From: Acorus gramineus
Lineage: Eukaryota > Streptophyta > Magnoliopsida > Acorales > Acoraceae
Direction of reading: 5' to 3'
DNA length: 64,000 nt
NCBI GenBank assembly: GCA_030737835.1
Contig: JAUJYN010000019.1
Location: 3,060,433 to 3,124,432 of the forward strand
This document shows, in pieces, positions 34,966-46,429 of the stretch; within the stretch, counting starts at the first letter, position 1; each line of letters begins with the position of its first letter. Under the pieces are notes generated by a model. The model made no database searches, was not told the DNA's origin, and worked only from the letters and a program-made list of their open reading frames with translations. The translations under genes were made by a program, and so were the position numbers.

Positions 34966-37544
34966 GCGGGAGTGAGTCGGGGTGCTCGGGCTAGCGTGCG
35001 TACGGGCCGTATGTACGTTTACCTGAGTGTTGGGTATTTATTTGTGTAGCTTGGTATATTTTGTAGTGTTTTTGGGTTTACTCACCAAGTTACTACCCTG
35101 TCTTGCAGATCTTGACAGATGGTCGCGTGACGACCTGGTTTCTGGTGAGTGGGACAATCCAACCCAGTTGGGAGGCGCTATACGCACTTGGGCGTGTACC
35201 GTCCTCCCCTGGGGCACCATGGATTTATATTAACTGTTGTAATGTATAATCCATGAGATTCATGATTAAATGTGGTATGCATGCTACCCTAGACTTGTAT
35301 GTTAGTGACTTGCACCCTTAGGATTATGTGTAAGAGCCATGCACCATGTTCACATGCTAGGAAGCCTCGGCCTATGCATGCGTCCTATTAGTTTGATTAT
35401 TAAATTAAATGCTAGCATGCCTTGTATAATATTATAGGGAGGGGCCTTGTGAGGTCAACATTGAGACCCGGGCTAGGGTGCTCCGTGTTCCTTGTTTGGT
35501 TGTCGGGATGTCCTGTATCGGGACCTCATGCTGCCCTCCCAAGGTTTCTTGTCCCATTAATATTATAACTCTTGTTGGTAATTAATATGACATTCTTGTT
35601 AGTAGTTGTCACTATGTATTCCCTGCATCTTGGTTATGCGCGCTGGTGGAATTCGGAATGAATTCAAGGCATTAGAGTTGTAGAGATGTGCTGTCAGCGG
35701 ATCCGAGTGGATCATATGCGATGGATAGGCTGTTCTGTTCCCTTCGTTGGATCCGTGTAGAGACTACCCCGATGTTGGAAAGGTCGTCCCGTGCAGGGGC
35801 TCCCATCAGTAGGCGCCTCCTGATTTGGTAGAAGGACTGTGCTGAATGTGGGAGTGGCCAAACGACCTACGGAGTGGGGAGAGACTATCGGTGGACCAAG
35901 GGTGACACAACCTAGTCAGTCCCAAGAGCCTAGGTCACCCATTGAGGGGTGAGGGTGAGGGTGTAGCGGGTGGCAGTAGCGGCCCGCTGGTTTTGTGTAT
36001 TTAGTCCCAATATCCTTGGTTACCCATTGAGAGGTGAGGGTGAGGGTGTAGTGGGTTGGCGGTAGCAACCCACTGGATTGCGGAGTTGCTGCCATTTTGT
36101 GGCTTGAGTAATGTGGTTGTGGATTAATAATATCTGGTTGTGGTTAATATAAGCTGTGATGCATAGGTTGTGCTATTCACTAAGCGTGTGGCTCACCCCT
36201 CGCATATATTTTTCTCCAGTGTCATCTGAGTCGGATCGAGAGGAGGAACTCCCGAGGGACTTCATCAATAGCGGAGTAGCGCCACGTCCCGCGAGTATCA
36301 GAGGCTATCAGCATCCATTTCGCTTGTATGTATTATATTCCGTGCTTGGGCACGTGTTTGTATATTATTTGGATGTCTTTGTATATATTGGCTCTCACAG
36401 GACAGTTGATTATGTATCGAGTCTGTAATATGTTTTTGGATTACAGATTTAGTCTTTTAGCTTCCGCATTTGGTGTATATATTATGTCAGCCCTGCTTTT
36501 ATCTGTGTAGTCATTTTTAGCTGTTATGTGAGTATGTTATTGAACTCCTGTTTACTGATATCATATATACACTTGCCGCGTCCCGGGGTTGGCCGGCCCT
36601 GGGGCGTGACAGCAAGACCCGATGGGTCCGGGTCCAACCTAGGATCCGGCGGGTCCGGGGAAATGTAGACCCGGACCCGGACCCGTCGGACCCGGGTCGG
36701 GTCCGGGTCCGACCCGACCCGGATGGTTGGTTAAAAAAAAAACAAAACAAGAAGAGCTCATGTATTTGTTTGCCTTATCATTCTATTTGAAATTTTTTGT
36801 AATAAAACATTATTATTAATGAGACTGTTTGAATATAATTTTATACAATTCAAAAGAAGTAAATGAATTATTAAACAACATCCAAAACAATAATCACTAA
36901 CATAAAAAACATATTAACCTAAATAATAAACATAACTAATTATACAAACATTCAAAACAATATTAACCTAAACAACATTCAAAACAATAAACACTAATAT
37001 ATCAACCTAAATAATAAACATAAATAATGTAACAAACTAATTAATCATACAAATTCAAAAACTAATAAATTAATTGTCCAAAACAAACCGACGATAATAC
37101 ATTACTAAGTTTATTACATATTAAACAATCAAGTTCTTACAAGTTGCAACATCAACACAGAAAAAAAATGTTATGATTATGATTATGACTTATGATTTAT
37201 GGGCTTGTTATGCTTATGATTTATGAATTTGTGGATAAAAAATAAGTTAAGTAAGAAATAAAATTATGTATCAATTAATACTAATGGTCTTATAATATAT
37301 GAGCATATTTTAATAAAACAATCGGGTCTCGGGTCGGGGAGGGGTGGACCCGGGTCGGGGAGGGGTGGACCCGGACCCGACCCGTTTGTTTGTTCGGGTC
37401 CACCGGGTCGGGTCCAAATCGGGTCGGATATGTTAAACGTGTAATCGGGTCCGGGTCGGGTCGGGTCCAGACCCGGACCCGACCCGTTGACAGACCTACT
37501 ATAAAGTAGTAAAAATCCAAATAACCCCCTACCAATTACTGTTT

Positions 37545-37862
37545 TACCCCTCCATCCATTTCGACCGATCTTCTTCGTCTCGACTTCGCGCGGGGGCTCG
37601 GGATCCGCCTCTCAGTTCAGTTCGTCCGCATCGACTCGCTTTCCCCCGCCTCCATCCTCCCCTACCCCGGTGAGCCCGTTGCCACCAGCCTCTCCCCCTC
37701 AATCTTCCGTTGGCTCGGTTCCTCGCCGGAGTCCGGGGGTGGGGCTCCTCCGCCTCGTCTGCTCGGCCTCACCGCGGATCGTCATGTTCGTCCACAATGA
37801 GTGCAGGCGGAGTGGAGGGGGTGGGGGTTCTTCGTCCAAGCGGGACTTCTTCGACGACATAA
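37545..37862 (+). pseudogene. Captured gene fragment 1 in Pack-MULE (GC-rich, unknown gene)
   Basis: High-GC sequence with plant 5'-exon character, including SGGGGGSSSKRDFFDDIKML in one frame (37800-37868). It is unlike its AT-rich surroundings and ends abruptly at the antisense fragment. I do not recognise the parent gene. Confidence 0.5.
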
Positions 37863-38056
37863 AAATGCTTCAACATTATCTTGAACTGATATCCTTCCAA
37901 CTTTTTTATCTTCCAAGGATGCTTTGACAACCTTATTTATTTCTTCAAGCATTTCACATTCCACATTAGGTTCAAATTTCAACTCATCTTTTGTGTTTAT
38001 TTCAATTCCATGTTCAATCTTACAGAACTCGGGCTCACATTCAAAATTGTTTCACC
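37863..38056 (-). pseudogene. Captured gene fragment 2, antisense, unknown protein
   Basis: One open minus-strand frame of about 65 residues without stops: it reads CEPEFCKIEHGIEINTKDEL, then KFEPNVECEMLEEINKVVKA, then SLEDKKVGRISVQDNVEAF. It is acidic, with Asn/Glu/Lys-rich helix-like character. Its orientation is opposite to both neighbouring fragments, so the Pack-MULE is a chimera of at least three pieces. The family was not recognised. Confidence 0.5.
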
Positions 38057-38621
38057 TTCCCCGACAAGTCGAAGCTCATCGTCCACCACCCGCTCCTCTT
38101 CTCCTCCTCCAGCGTCAGCGGGAGCAGCCTCATGAGGTCGACACGATGTCTCCCGAGTCCCTCCCAGCAATGTCACCCTCGTCGTCGTCCTCTCCGCCTC
38201 GACTCCTCCCTCCACGCCCACTCCTTCAAGTGGGGCCTCTCCTCCCCACCTGGCGTCGTCGCCAGCACCTCCCTCGCAGACGTGTATGCCAAGTCCAGAT
38301 GCACGGACCTTGCGCAATAGGCGTTCGACACAATGCCAAAAAGAACCACCCATTTGTGGAACGTGATGATCGATGGCTACATGAGGAGCGGCGATGCCAA
38401 GTCCGCAATCGAAGTCTTTGACTGCGTGCCAGAGAGGGACAAGGTCTCCTGGACCACCCTGATCGACGAGCTCGCGAGGAATGGACGGTTCAAAGATGCG
38501 CTCCAATGCTTTCATGAGACGCAGCTTCAACCAGACGTTGAGACGGACTACGTGACGTCATCGCTGTCGTCACTGCTTGGGTGTCGGCGCCCTCACATAA
38601 GGGCTTTGGCTTCACCGCTAC
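38057..38621 (+). pseudogene. Captured pentatricopeptide-repeat (PPR) gene fragment
   Basis: Plus-strand frames show successive PPR motifs of the PLS type: SLHAHSFKWGLSSPPGVV, STSLADVYAKSRCTDLAQ, then after a stop AFDTMPKRTTHLWNVMIDGY, MRSGDAKSAIEVFDCVPERD, KVSWTTLIDELARNGRFKDA, LQCFHETQLQPD. The last motif decays (SSLSSLLGC) before LTR G at 38627. PPR proteins normally act in organelle RNA editing or processing. This piece lacks start and C-terminus and is a transposon-captured pseudogene. Confidence 0.85.
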
Positions 38622-39570
38622 TTACTTGTTATGTATGTGTCATTTTGATTATGAGTTTTTATTCGAGTAATTTTGGATCATATTTGTTTCGATCGGAGTC
38701 GCTAAAATTTTAGTTTTTAGCTATCTACGTGAGTTAGAATACTTTGATTGAAAATTTAACTGCATATTATGGGTCTTGGTACGGTTCTGTCATACCCATA
38801 AAAATTTCATCGAAATCCGATAACTTTTTAGAAAAATATGTAGTTCTGAAACGCATCCGAGTTTGATCGTTACTGGATTAGAAGACTGAGACTTTAACCA
38901 AGTGAAAGGGGGTGACTTTGACCAATCAAATGATTTTATTTTTTCGTTTGGTTGGGTTCCCCCCCCCCCCCCTTTTGTTTGCTTTTTCCCTTTTGGTTGT
39001 TGAGAAGAAATAGAAGGAGAAGGTGAAGGTTAAGGTGAAGAAGGAAAGGAAGTGCAAGAGAAGAAGGTATGTGCTCTTGTGTGTTGTATGAATGTTTCGC
39101 CTCCCTATTCTTCCCCTCATCCCCCCATGGGTTCTTTTCCCCTGTTTTCTAGCCAAGACGAAGTAGGAGAGACTGAAGAGGTGGTGGTGGTGGTGATTGA
39201 GGTGGTCGTGAGAGCATTTGAAGAGCCCCACAACTCCCTTCCTTTCCCTCCCCCTCTTTAGGTAAGCTCTCCCCCTTCTTTTCTCTTGTTTTTCTTGTAT
39301 TATGGGTTGTTAGGGAGTCATGCATGGTAGGTGTTTGGGTTTGGGTGAGTGGGAAGGGTTGGAGAGGGGTTTTGGGGCGCTGGCGCGCAGGCGTGCGTGC
39401 GGGGTCCAGCGCCGGCTATAGATACCCCAATTTTGACTGTCCATAAAGCCAAAAAATACTTCAAGTAATACTCAGGAATGACCACATTTGGACATCTAAT
39501 AGAAAACTCCCTTAGAAACCAAAACCGGAAACCCTAGAAGTCCACACTTAGAAAAATCTAAGACCTGGAC

Positions 39571-39845
39571 AGGGGCGGCTACTTGAGAGTAGCCGCCCCA
39601 TAAGGGGCGGCTAGTTTCCACTAGCCCCCCCTAGCCGACCCCAAACCGCCTTCCTGGGATGGGACATAAAGCAGCATGATTGCGGTGGATTGTCTCTTTT
39701 AGCCGCCTCATCTCAGCCGGTTCAACCTTAGTAACTGACCCAAGCCACCGCTTGTCAGAGATGAGATGTTTGACAGGTTATGATGGGGGCGGCTACTTGA
39801 GAGTAGCCGCCCCTCACACCGGGCAGCTAGTTTCAACTAGCCGCC
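39571..39845. repeat. Hairpin modules in LTR H
   Basis: GGGCGGCTACT-TGAG-AGTAGCCGCCC occurs twice (about 39573-39600 and 39786-39812) as a perfect inverted repeat with 11-bp arms. GGGCAGCTAGTTTCAACTAG with CCGCCC follows the second copy. A related GCGGCTA...TAGCCGCC pair is near 40221-40280. Confidence 0.85.
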
Positions 39846-39958
39846 CCGTACCTGGACACTGACAGGCCACAAAGATCTAATAGAAGGTCAAATCAAACAC
39901 CTTATTACCCATTTTGATCTATTAACTAGTGGACACTCCTTTGCCCCTTTTTTTTTAC

Positions 39959-39966
39959 TATAAATA
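39959..39966 (+). promoter_or_regulatory. TATA box of LTR H
   Basis: TATAAATA followed by GGGGGCAATCC. It is placed about 540 bp into the LTR and is consistent with a U3/R boundary near 39990. Confidence 0.7.
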
Positions 39967-42589
39967 GGGGGCAATCCCAATCCAATTCATAAGAATTCAC
40001 ATCCATATACATCATCAACCACTCACAAACCAACCCATATCCCCTTCCCCACTTGAAACCCTTGAGAGAGAGAGAGAGAGCTCCATTTTGAGAGAAAAAA
40101 ACCATCTTCCTACACCAAATTATCCTCCAAATCCACTCTCCAAAACCCAGATTAAACCCAGCTTAACCTCGGCCAAACACCCAAATCAAACCTTACCTAG
40201 GTTCTGCCCAAATTGAACTAGACACTAGGCGGCTAATCCTAACTAGCCGCCCCCTACCAGGCGGCTAAACCCAACTAGCCGACCCTTCCCCTAGCCCCCC
40301 TGATTCCCAAACCTCCTTTAGTCAAGTTCCCAAAGCAGAAGAGGATCCCTGTTTTCACCTCTGTGTATGACATGCTCGTGTCTCAAAGCGGAGACCCCAC
40401 AAACTCCCCCACGAAGGCGATCAAATCCAACCCAACTTTTTCTGCTTTTTGAGAAAGCAGGTGGCGATCACAACAACCTTTGAATCCTCCTGATGACCTG
40501 TCGGCCGCCTCAGTCGGGAACCCAAAAAAAACCCCCCACCACCCTTCCGAGAGACAATCCGACCGAGCCTGCCAAGGCACCCACAGGATCCGAACCCCCG
40601 ACGCGCAACCCAAAAGGAAAGAAGGAGGCACCCCCTCTCTTCCCCGAGAGCGCCCCCTCCGAAATTCGATACTGACACCGGCGTGCGTGTGGGTCGCCCA
40701 GGGTCGCGCATGGGTGGGTGGGGGCGTGCATGGATGGGGCTAACAAGCTCGGGTTACGCGCGCGCCCATGCGTGCGCATGTGGGGCCACACGCGGGGCTG
40801 CTCGAGGGCTTGGGTAGGTGTTGGGGGGCTCGGGTATGCCTGCGTATGTGCGTGCTTGCATGTGTGCGAGCTCATATGCATGCATGTCATTGTCCTTAAC
40901 ATTTTTTGTAAATTCTATGTGTTTTAATGTAATTATACTCACCCAATTGAATGCCCTTGTCTTGCAAATCTTGGCAAACGGTCACGCAACAACTCGGGTT
41001 GCGGTGAGTGGGTCAATCCAACCCAGTTGGGAGGTATTCGATGCACGTAGTCGTGCATTGTCCTACCTTGGGGCACCATAGGCCATATTAACTTGTTTAG
41101 CATGTATATGTTTATTGCCTGCCTTGGTAGGTTGCACCCATGCCATGTTAGATATTGTATGCTATGACTATACATCCATGTATCATGTATAGGGGCCCAT
41201 ATTGGTCTAGATACCATGTCACATATTAGCATAACCTTGATCCATGCATGTTCCCATCTAGCTTAATCTTAATTTAACCTATATGAGGATGCATAAGTAT
41301 AAGCATGCCTTAATTGATATTTTAGCCTTATTGCCATATTTATTTAATGCTTTCATGATAAGTTCCATGTGTAGTTGTTACACACATTGAGATGCTTTAT
41401 TATGAGGTTAATCCATTATTATTTTTCGTGTGTATATTATGCATGATGTATGTTATTATATACATGTAATTAAGCCATGAGCCTTGTCTAATGAGTTTAG
41501 GCAAGTGTATCACCTCTTATGAGGTCATACCATGGCATTGGCATTGCGAATCATCTGTCTTCCCCGCATCCGAGCTATGCGCCCTAGAGGGAATTCAAGA
41601 GAATTCGTTACTTTATCGGTGTCTAATAACCAGTGATGGCGGATCCATGAGGATCGTGTCCGCGAGTGTCGAGTGTTTCTCCCCTTCATCGGTTCCGAGT
41701 TGAAGCTGCCCGAATTGAAGTTTGTCCTATGAGGGCCCCCACTTGTAGGTACTACCAAGACAAGTTGACATACCCTTCTGGCAGATGTATTGATCGTGGG
41801 AGGTTACCAGGTAAAGCCTACCTGGGAGTGGACTACCGGATGACAAATGGGATAGAACAGGCGAATTTCTCCCGATAGTCCTATGTCACCCTTGGAGGGT
41901 GAGGGTGAGGGTGTGGTGGCTTGTGTTGGTACGCGACCCACCAGTTTGTGTAGTTACTCCCATCTTGTTGAGACTTTAATTACTTGAAATGTTAATATGA
42001 GTTATGTTGCATGGATTGTACCATTCACTGAGCGTGTGGCTCACCCATCGCATGTTGTTTCCTCCAGTTGGCGTCGAGGCGGATCTGAAGGAGGAGTTCC
42101 CTTAGGCGCAGTATCAGCAGCGGTGTAGCGTCCGTGTTTTGGATTTTGCGAGTGATACTCGTGCTTGTGCACAATATATGAGTATTGATGTATTTTGGTT
42201 TATGTTGGCTCTCACAAGACAGTTGATTATGTATTCTAGTATGTAATGTGTTTTTCGATTACAGACTTAGTCATTTAGCTTCCGCTATATACATATATAT
42301 TATGACAGCTATCACTTGTTAATTGCTTTGTTGCCTTGGATGTTGTGTTAGAGTCTTTATTGATCTTGTATGTGGTTAGCTGATATTATATATTTGTCAC
42401 GTCTCGGGGATGGCTGCGCTGGGGTGTGACATTACTGATACAGTTGGTGATTAAGGTGACGAGGACCAAAGAGGAGAATGAATGAAGGTGATGAATAGTG
42501 TTGTATAGTTTTGGTTTTCTCATTTGGTTAAATTGAGGGAGGGTATAATGGTAACTTCACACCTTGGGTTTAAGTCAGGTTAATCTTGG

Positions 42590-42719
42590 GTTACCTCAAC
42601 TGACTGAAGGGGGGATTTGGATTTTTCATATGTTTGTGAGGGGTTATTTGGATTTTGGGAAAATAGAGGGGGTTTTCTAGATTTTCATATATTTATGGGG
42701 GGTTATATGGATTTTTCGC
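42590..42719. repeat. Right TIR of the Pack-MULE
   Basis: Inverse of 27016-27145, for example GGGGTTATTTGGATTTTGGG and TTATATGGATTTTTC, ending just before TTTGAAATT. Confidence 0.88.
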
Positions 42720-42728
42720 TTTGAAATT

Positions 42729-43459
42729 TTAAGGGTGAATTGATCATATACCCTTGGACTAACCCCCTCTTTTTTTGTAATGACTCTGTATTTTTTTAGT
42801 CTTATATATTTATTTTAAATAAATAATAAAAAATTTAATTGAAATTAAATTATTTCATTTTTCAGATTGGCGATGGGCCCAAATGGGTTCAATTTGATTT
42901 GTAATTATGATAATTATAAATTGATATTGAAATATTTATTTTATATTTTTTCAGAGATCGTTATAGTCTCATGATACTTTGGTTGAAATTTGGTGAGATT
43001 TAGAGTTCGGGAAATTAGGTTTTTAGGATTTTGTGTCAAGTTATTGGGCCCAGGGATCTAGTTGTAAATCTAGAATATCTTTTAATAGCATTTAGGGACC
43101 TGTTTATAAATCCGATACGGATCTATCTGTAAATCAGATAGAGACCTCGTTGTAAACCTGGAAAAATTAAGGGGTCGTTCTGTAATTTTGATAAAACCCC
43201 CTAGCACGTTTTGGGTTAGGGTTTGCATCCAATTTTTCATAAGGTATGAGGGGTGGTGATGATCTAACCCTACCCTATCGATTACCACAAGAGACGATGA
43301 TGGTGGGTGTTGTGACCGGATCTAAAGGTGAGAAATCATTCTCCATTGATTTTGTTGTATAAATGTTTCAATTTATTTTTGGGTTAGGAGATGATTATGT
43401 CAACAACTTGTTTGGGGAAGAAAGTCATTAGGGTTTGACTGATTTTGATTAGATTTAAA
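42729..43459. other. Non-coding flank of the Pack-MULE
   Basis: AT-rich sequence with no coherent gene, RNA or terminal repeat recognised. Confidence 0.5.
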
Positions 43460-43813
43460 TGGAAAGGATTTCTTAGGGGAAATTAATTAGGCGTCCCTGA
43501 CCCTATCTCCATAATAACAATAAGTCCCTGGACTGTTTTACAATAATGATAAGTCTCTAAACTCAAAATCTATTATCTTTGGGTCCCTCAAACTAACAGA
43601 GTTACTAACAGCCATTGGAAATACCCTTTATACCCCTCCCACTTAAAACCCTCTCCCCCCAAAATCTTTCGACCACCTCCCATCTCCACTCTCCTCCCCT
43701 GTGTAAAACCCTAGTCCCACCCCCTCCCCCCATCTCCACTCTCCTCCCCTGTTTTACCTGCGAAGGACCGGGATCTCGAAGGGAGGTGTCGGACGGCAAA
43801 GAAGGGGAGGTCG

Positions 43814-43940
43814 AATCGGCCGGCAAAGAACCCCGTTTGTCGGACGGAGTTCGGGGAGATCAAATTGGCGGCAAAGAATCCGGTTTGTCGAACGGAGTTC
43901 GGGGATTTTGAATCGGCGGCGAAGAACCCCCCCGTTTGTC
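43814..43940. repeat. Short tandem repeat, about 2.6 units of ~48 bp
   Basis: Unit with AATCGGCGGCAAAGAACCCC, GTTTGTCGGACGGAGTTCGG. Units begin near 43814, 43862 and 43911. It may be part of a GC-rich captured exon inside a MITE-like sequence. Confidence 0.75.
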
Positions 43941-44079
43941 TCTCTCTCTTTCTTGTAGTGGGTCATTGATATTTGTTTTTGGTTATTGTAGATTTCGATT
44001 TCAATTTGGAGATATGATTTAGTGCGTGGAGATTGATTGGTTAGTGCATTAGAGATGTTTGAGAAAGTCTTTATGTGAG

Positions 44080-44420
44080 ATTTTGGTGTGTGTTGGTGAG
44101 GGTAGTGGTTTGTGTTGAATGTGTGTGAAAATCATATCTTGCATGTCAATTGTTTGATTATTTGTGTGTGTGAAGAAGGTGAATGAAGAGGCTTGTGCTT
44201 GATGGATGAATCATCAATTGATATGGTCAATTGATCACATTTGTTTGTTTTCTAATTTAATGATTATACTTACATGATTCTTGAATTTGACATCTTGAAT
44301 TTGATTTTATGATTATGATGCATATTTGTATATTTTCATTCTTATGTTATGAATATAAACTATTTTTAGATCCCCAAATTTTTCTGAATTTTTTTCTATA
44401 TCCCTCCCCGAATAATCCGA
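44080..44420 (+). repeat. Harbinger-like 5' remnant, second copy
   Basis: Resembles 5756-5950 upstream of the SANT/Myb-like gene: AGAGGCTTGTGCTTGATGGA versus GAAGCTTGTGCTTGAATTTG, then a shared TGATTATGATGCAT and TTCTTATG stretch. Probably a fragment of a related Harbinger element. Confidence 0.5.
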
Positions 44421-44695
44421 TTCGAACCAAACATGATCCATATCCCTCCCCAAATTTGTGACTATGGTCTCTCGGTTGTTCACCTTGATTTTAGCTTTCG
44501 AGTTCATGTTCATATCATTTTTTATGTTTTCGTTCGTTTATATTGCATTGCTTCTGATATAAAGATGACCCTGTAACACATTTTATATGCAAAGTGTTTG
44601 TTGATGTTAATCATTTTCTGTATTTCTTTTGCTCAAGAACAAAGAACAGATGTTCATCTGAAGAGCCCAAATGCTGGTTGATAAGAAGCCTTACC

Positions 44696-46405
44696 TGTCA
44701 CGCCCCAGGGCGGCCGTCCCCGGGACGCGGCAAGTGTATATATGATATCAGTCTAAACAGGAGTTCAATAATATACTCACACAACAGCTAAAATGACATC
44801 ACAGGCAAAAGCAGGGCTGACATGATATATACACAAATAGCGGAAGCTAAAAGACTGAATCTATAATCCAAAAACACATTATAGACTCGATACATAATTA
44901 ATTGTCCTGTGAGAGCCAATATATGCAAAGACATCCAAATAATACACAAACGCGTGCCCAAGCACGGAATATAACACATACAATCAAAAGGGATGCTGAT
45001 AGCCTCTGAAACTCGCGGGACGTGGCGCTACTCCGCTACTGATGAAATCCCTCGGGGAGCTCCTCCTCCAGATCCGACTCAGATGACACTGGAGAAAAAT
45101 ATTATGCGAGGGGTGAGCCACAGGCTCAGTGAACAGCACAACCCATGCATCACAGATATATTAACCACCAGATATCATTAACCATAATCTCATCATTAAA
45201 AGCCACAAAATGGCAACAACTATACAATCCAGTGGGTCGCTACGGCCAACCCACTACACCCTCACCCCTCAATATGGTGACATAGGATATTGGGACTGAC
45301 TAGGCTGATGGTCACCCTTGGTCCACCGATAGTCTCTCCCCACTCCGTAGGCCATTTGGCCACCCCCACATTCAGCACAGTCCGTCCCAAATCAGGAGGT
45401 GCCTACTGATGGGAGCCCCTGCACGGGACAACCTTTCCAACGCCGGGGTAGTCTCTACACGGATCCAACGAAGGGAACAGAACAGCCTATCCATCGCATA
45501 TGATCCATTCGGATCCGCAGACAACACATCTCAACAACTCTAATGACATGAATTCCTCATAATTCCTTCAGGGCGCATAACCAAGATGCGGGGAACATAT
45601 ATATAATAATTATTAACAAGAGGTATAATAATAATTACTAACAAGAGTTATAATATTATTGGGACAAGAAACCTTGGGAGGGCAGCATGAGGTCCCGATA
45701 TAGGACATCCCGACAACCAAACAAGGAACACGGAGTACCCTAGCCCGGGTCTCAATGTTGACCTCGCAAGGCCCCTCCCTATAATATTATCTAAGACATG
45801 GTAGCAATCAATTATATAAATTAAACTAGCAGGACATGTGCATAGGCCGAGGCTTCCTAGCATGAGAGCAGGGTTACAGGATGCATGGCTCTTACACATA
45901 TTCTAAGGGTGCAAGTCCCTAACATACAAAGTCTAGGGTAGCATGCATACTACATTTTTATCATGCTTGCATGGATTACACATTACAACAAGTTAATATA
46001 AATCCATGGTGCCCTAGGGGAGGACAGTACACGCCCAAGTGCACATAACGCCTCCCTACTGGGTTGGATTATCCCACTCACTGATAGTTGGGTCGTCGCG
46101 CGATCGTCCGTCAAGATCTGTAAAATAGGGTAATCAATTTGGTGAGTAAAATACACAAATAAATCCAAAAATACATCAAAATACACAACACTCAGACAAG
46201 CGTACATACGGCCTGTACGCACGCGAGCCCGAGCACTCCGACTCACTCCCGAACCCCCGGCAGCTGTACGCGCGGCCACCCGACCCAGGCGCACAGCCGC
46301 GCCCCAGCCCGCGCGCCCAGTCGCACGGCCGAGCCCAACCCGCACGCCCGGACACCCCGCCGAGCCTCCCGGGTGCACCGCGCGCCCACTGCGCCCCAGC
46401 GCAGC
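44696..46405 (-). mobile_element. Truncated LTR E of the 3-kb family, inverted
   Basis: Starts TGTCACGCCCCAGGGCGGCC, collinear with LTRs D and F on this strand. It contains the last-exon frame SSESDLEEELPEGFHQ (about 45033-45090), one minisatellite unit and the mini-exon near 46080-46115. It breaks off in the GC-rich core at about 46405, where gypsy sequence begins, so the half containing TATA and exon 1 is missing. Confidence 0.88.
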
Positions 46406-46429
46406 AACCCACACTAAGCCTGCCGCGGT

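Larger units (their letters stand above)
27284..36611 (+). mobile_element. Solo LTR B (3.08 kb own sequence), split by LTR C
   Basis: Starts TGTTATATATGTGTCAC (27284) and ends GGGGCGTGACA (36611), flanked by GCAAG (27279-27283 and 36612-36616). Removing LTR C (28722-34965) and one copy of GCGGG leaves 3079 bp collinear with LTR A. A TATATAAGTG box lies at about 27550. Donor CTTGGTAAGC is near 27870, acceptor CTTGCAG at about 35103-35109, donor GTGAGT near 35145, acceptor CTCCAG near 36219. It carries two minisatellite units (~35910-36080). Confidence 0.92.
27231..37498. mobile_element. Non-autonomous hAT element (~935 bp without insertions) inside the Pack-MULE
   Basis: The left end TAGGCCTGTCAACGGGTCGG and the right end read inward, TAGGTCTGTCAACGGGTCGG, form a near-perfect TIR. 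The flanks are CTATAAAG (27223-27230) and CTATAAAG (37499-37506), the 8-bp duplication expected of hAT. Subterminal regions are arrays of GGGTCC/GGGTCGGG words (27240-27275, 36612-36725, 37320-37490) around an AT-rich centre. It contains no gene. It is split by LTR B at GCAAG. Confidence 0.9.
39417..40677 (+). mobile_element. Solo LTR H (1261 bp, Ty3-gypsy-like) inside LTR G
   Basis: Starts TATAGATACCCCAATTTTGA (a TG end mutated to TA) and ends GATACTGACA, flanked by CCGGC (39412-39416 and 40678-40682). It has a TATAAATA box at 39959-39966 followed by an AC-rich leader, as in LTR U3/R regions, and a tail with GGATCCGAACCCCCGACGCG. Repeated hairpin modules built on GGGCGGCTA...TAGCCGCCC occur at ~39571-39845 and ~40221-40285. 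A different family from A-G. Confidence 0.8.
38627..42431 (+). mobile_element. Divergent solo LTR G of the same family, containing LTR H
   Basis: Starts TGTTATGTATGTGTCATTTT and ends GCGCTGGGGTGTGACA, flanked by TTACT (38622-38626 and 42432-42436). Removing LTR H plus one CCGGC leaves about 2.54 kb. It shares the GATCGGAGTCGCTAAAATTTT block, a GGTAAGC donor (39261), GGTGAGTGGG, the CACTGAGCGTGTGGCTCACC block and the GGCTCTCACAAGACAGTTGA block with copies A-F, at much lower identity. The first acceptor reads TTGCAA instead of TTGCAG. Confidence 0.85.
27016..42719. mobile_element. Pack-MULE carrying captured gene fragments, host of deep nested insertions
   Basis: Termini are inverted: left GGGAAAAATCTATATAACCC, right (inward) GCGAAAAATCCATATAACCC, with similarity over about 130 bp. 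The flanks are TTTGAAATT (27007-27015) and TTTGAAATT (42720-42728), a perfect 9-bp duplication typical of MULEs. Subtracting the hAT element with LTRs B/C/D and LTR G/H leaves about 1.6 kb of original element plus the ~935-bp hAT. It has no transposase, but it holds pieces of plant genes (37545-38621), including PPR repeats, so it is a Pack-MULE. Confidence 0.88.

Noticed and set aside
38943-38980. Poly-C runs at 38959-38972 and 49478-49492 as functional sites
   Set aside because: Simple homopolymers, likely to be slippage or assembly-uncertain stretches.
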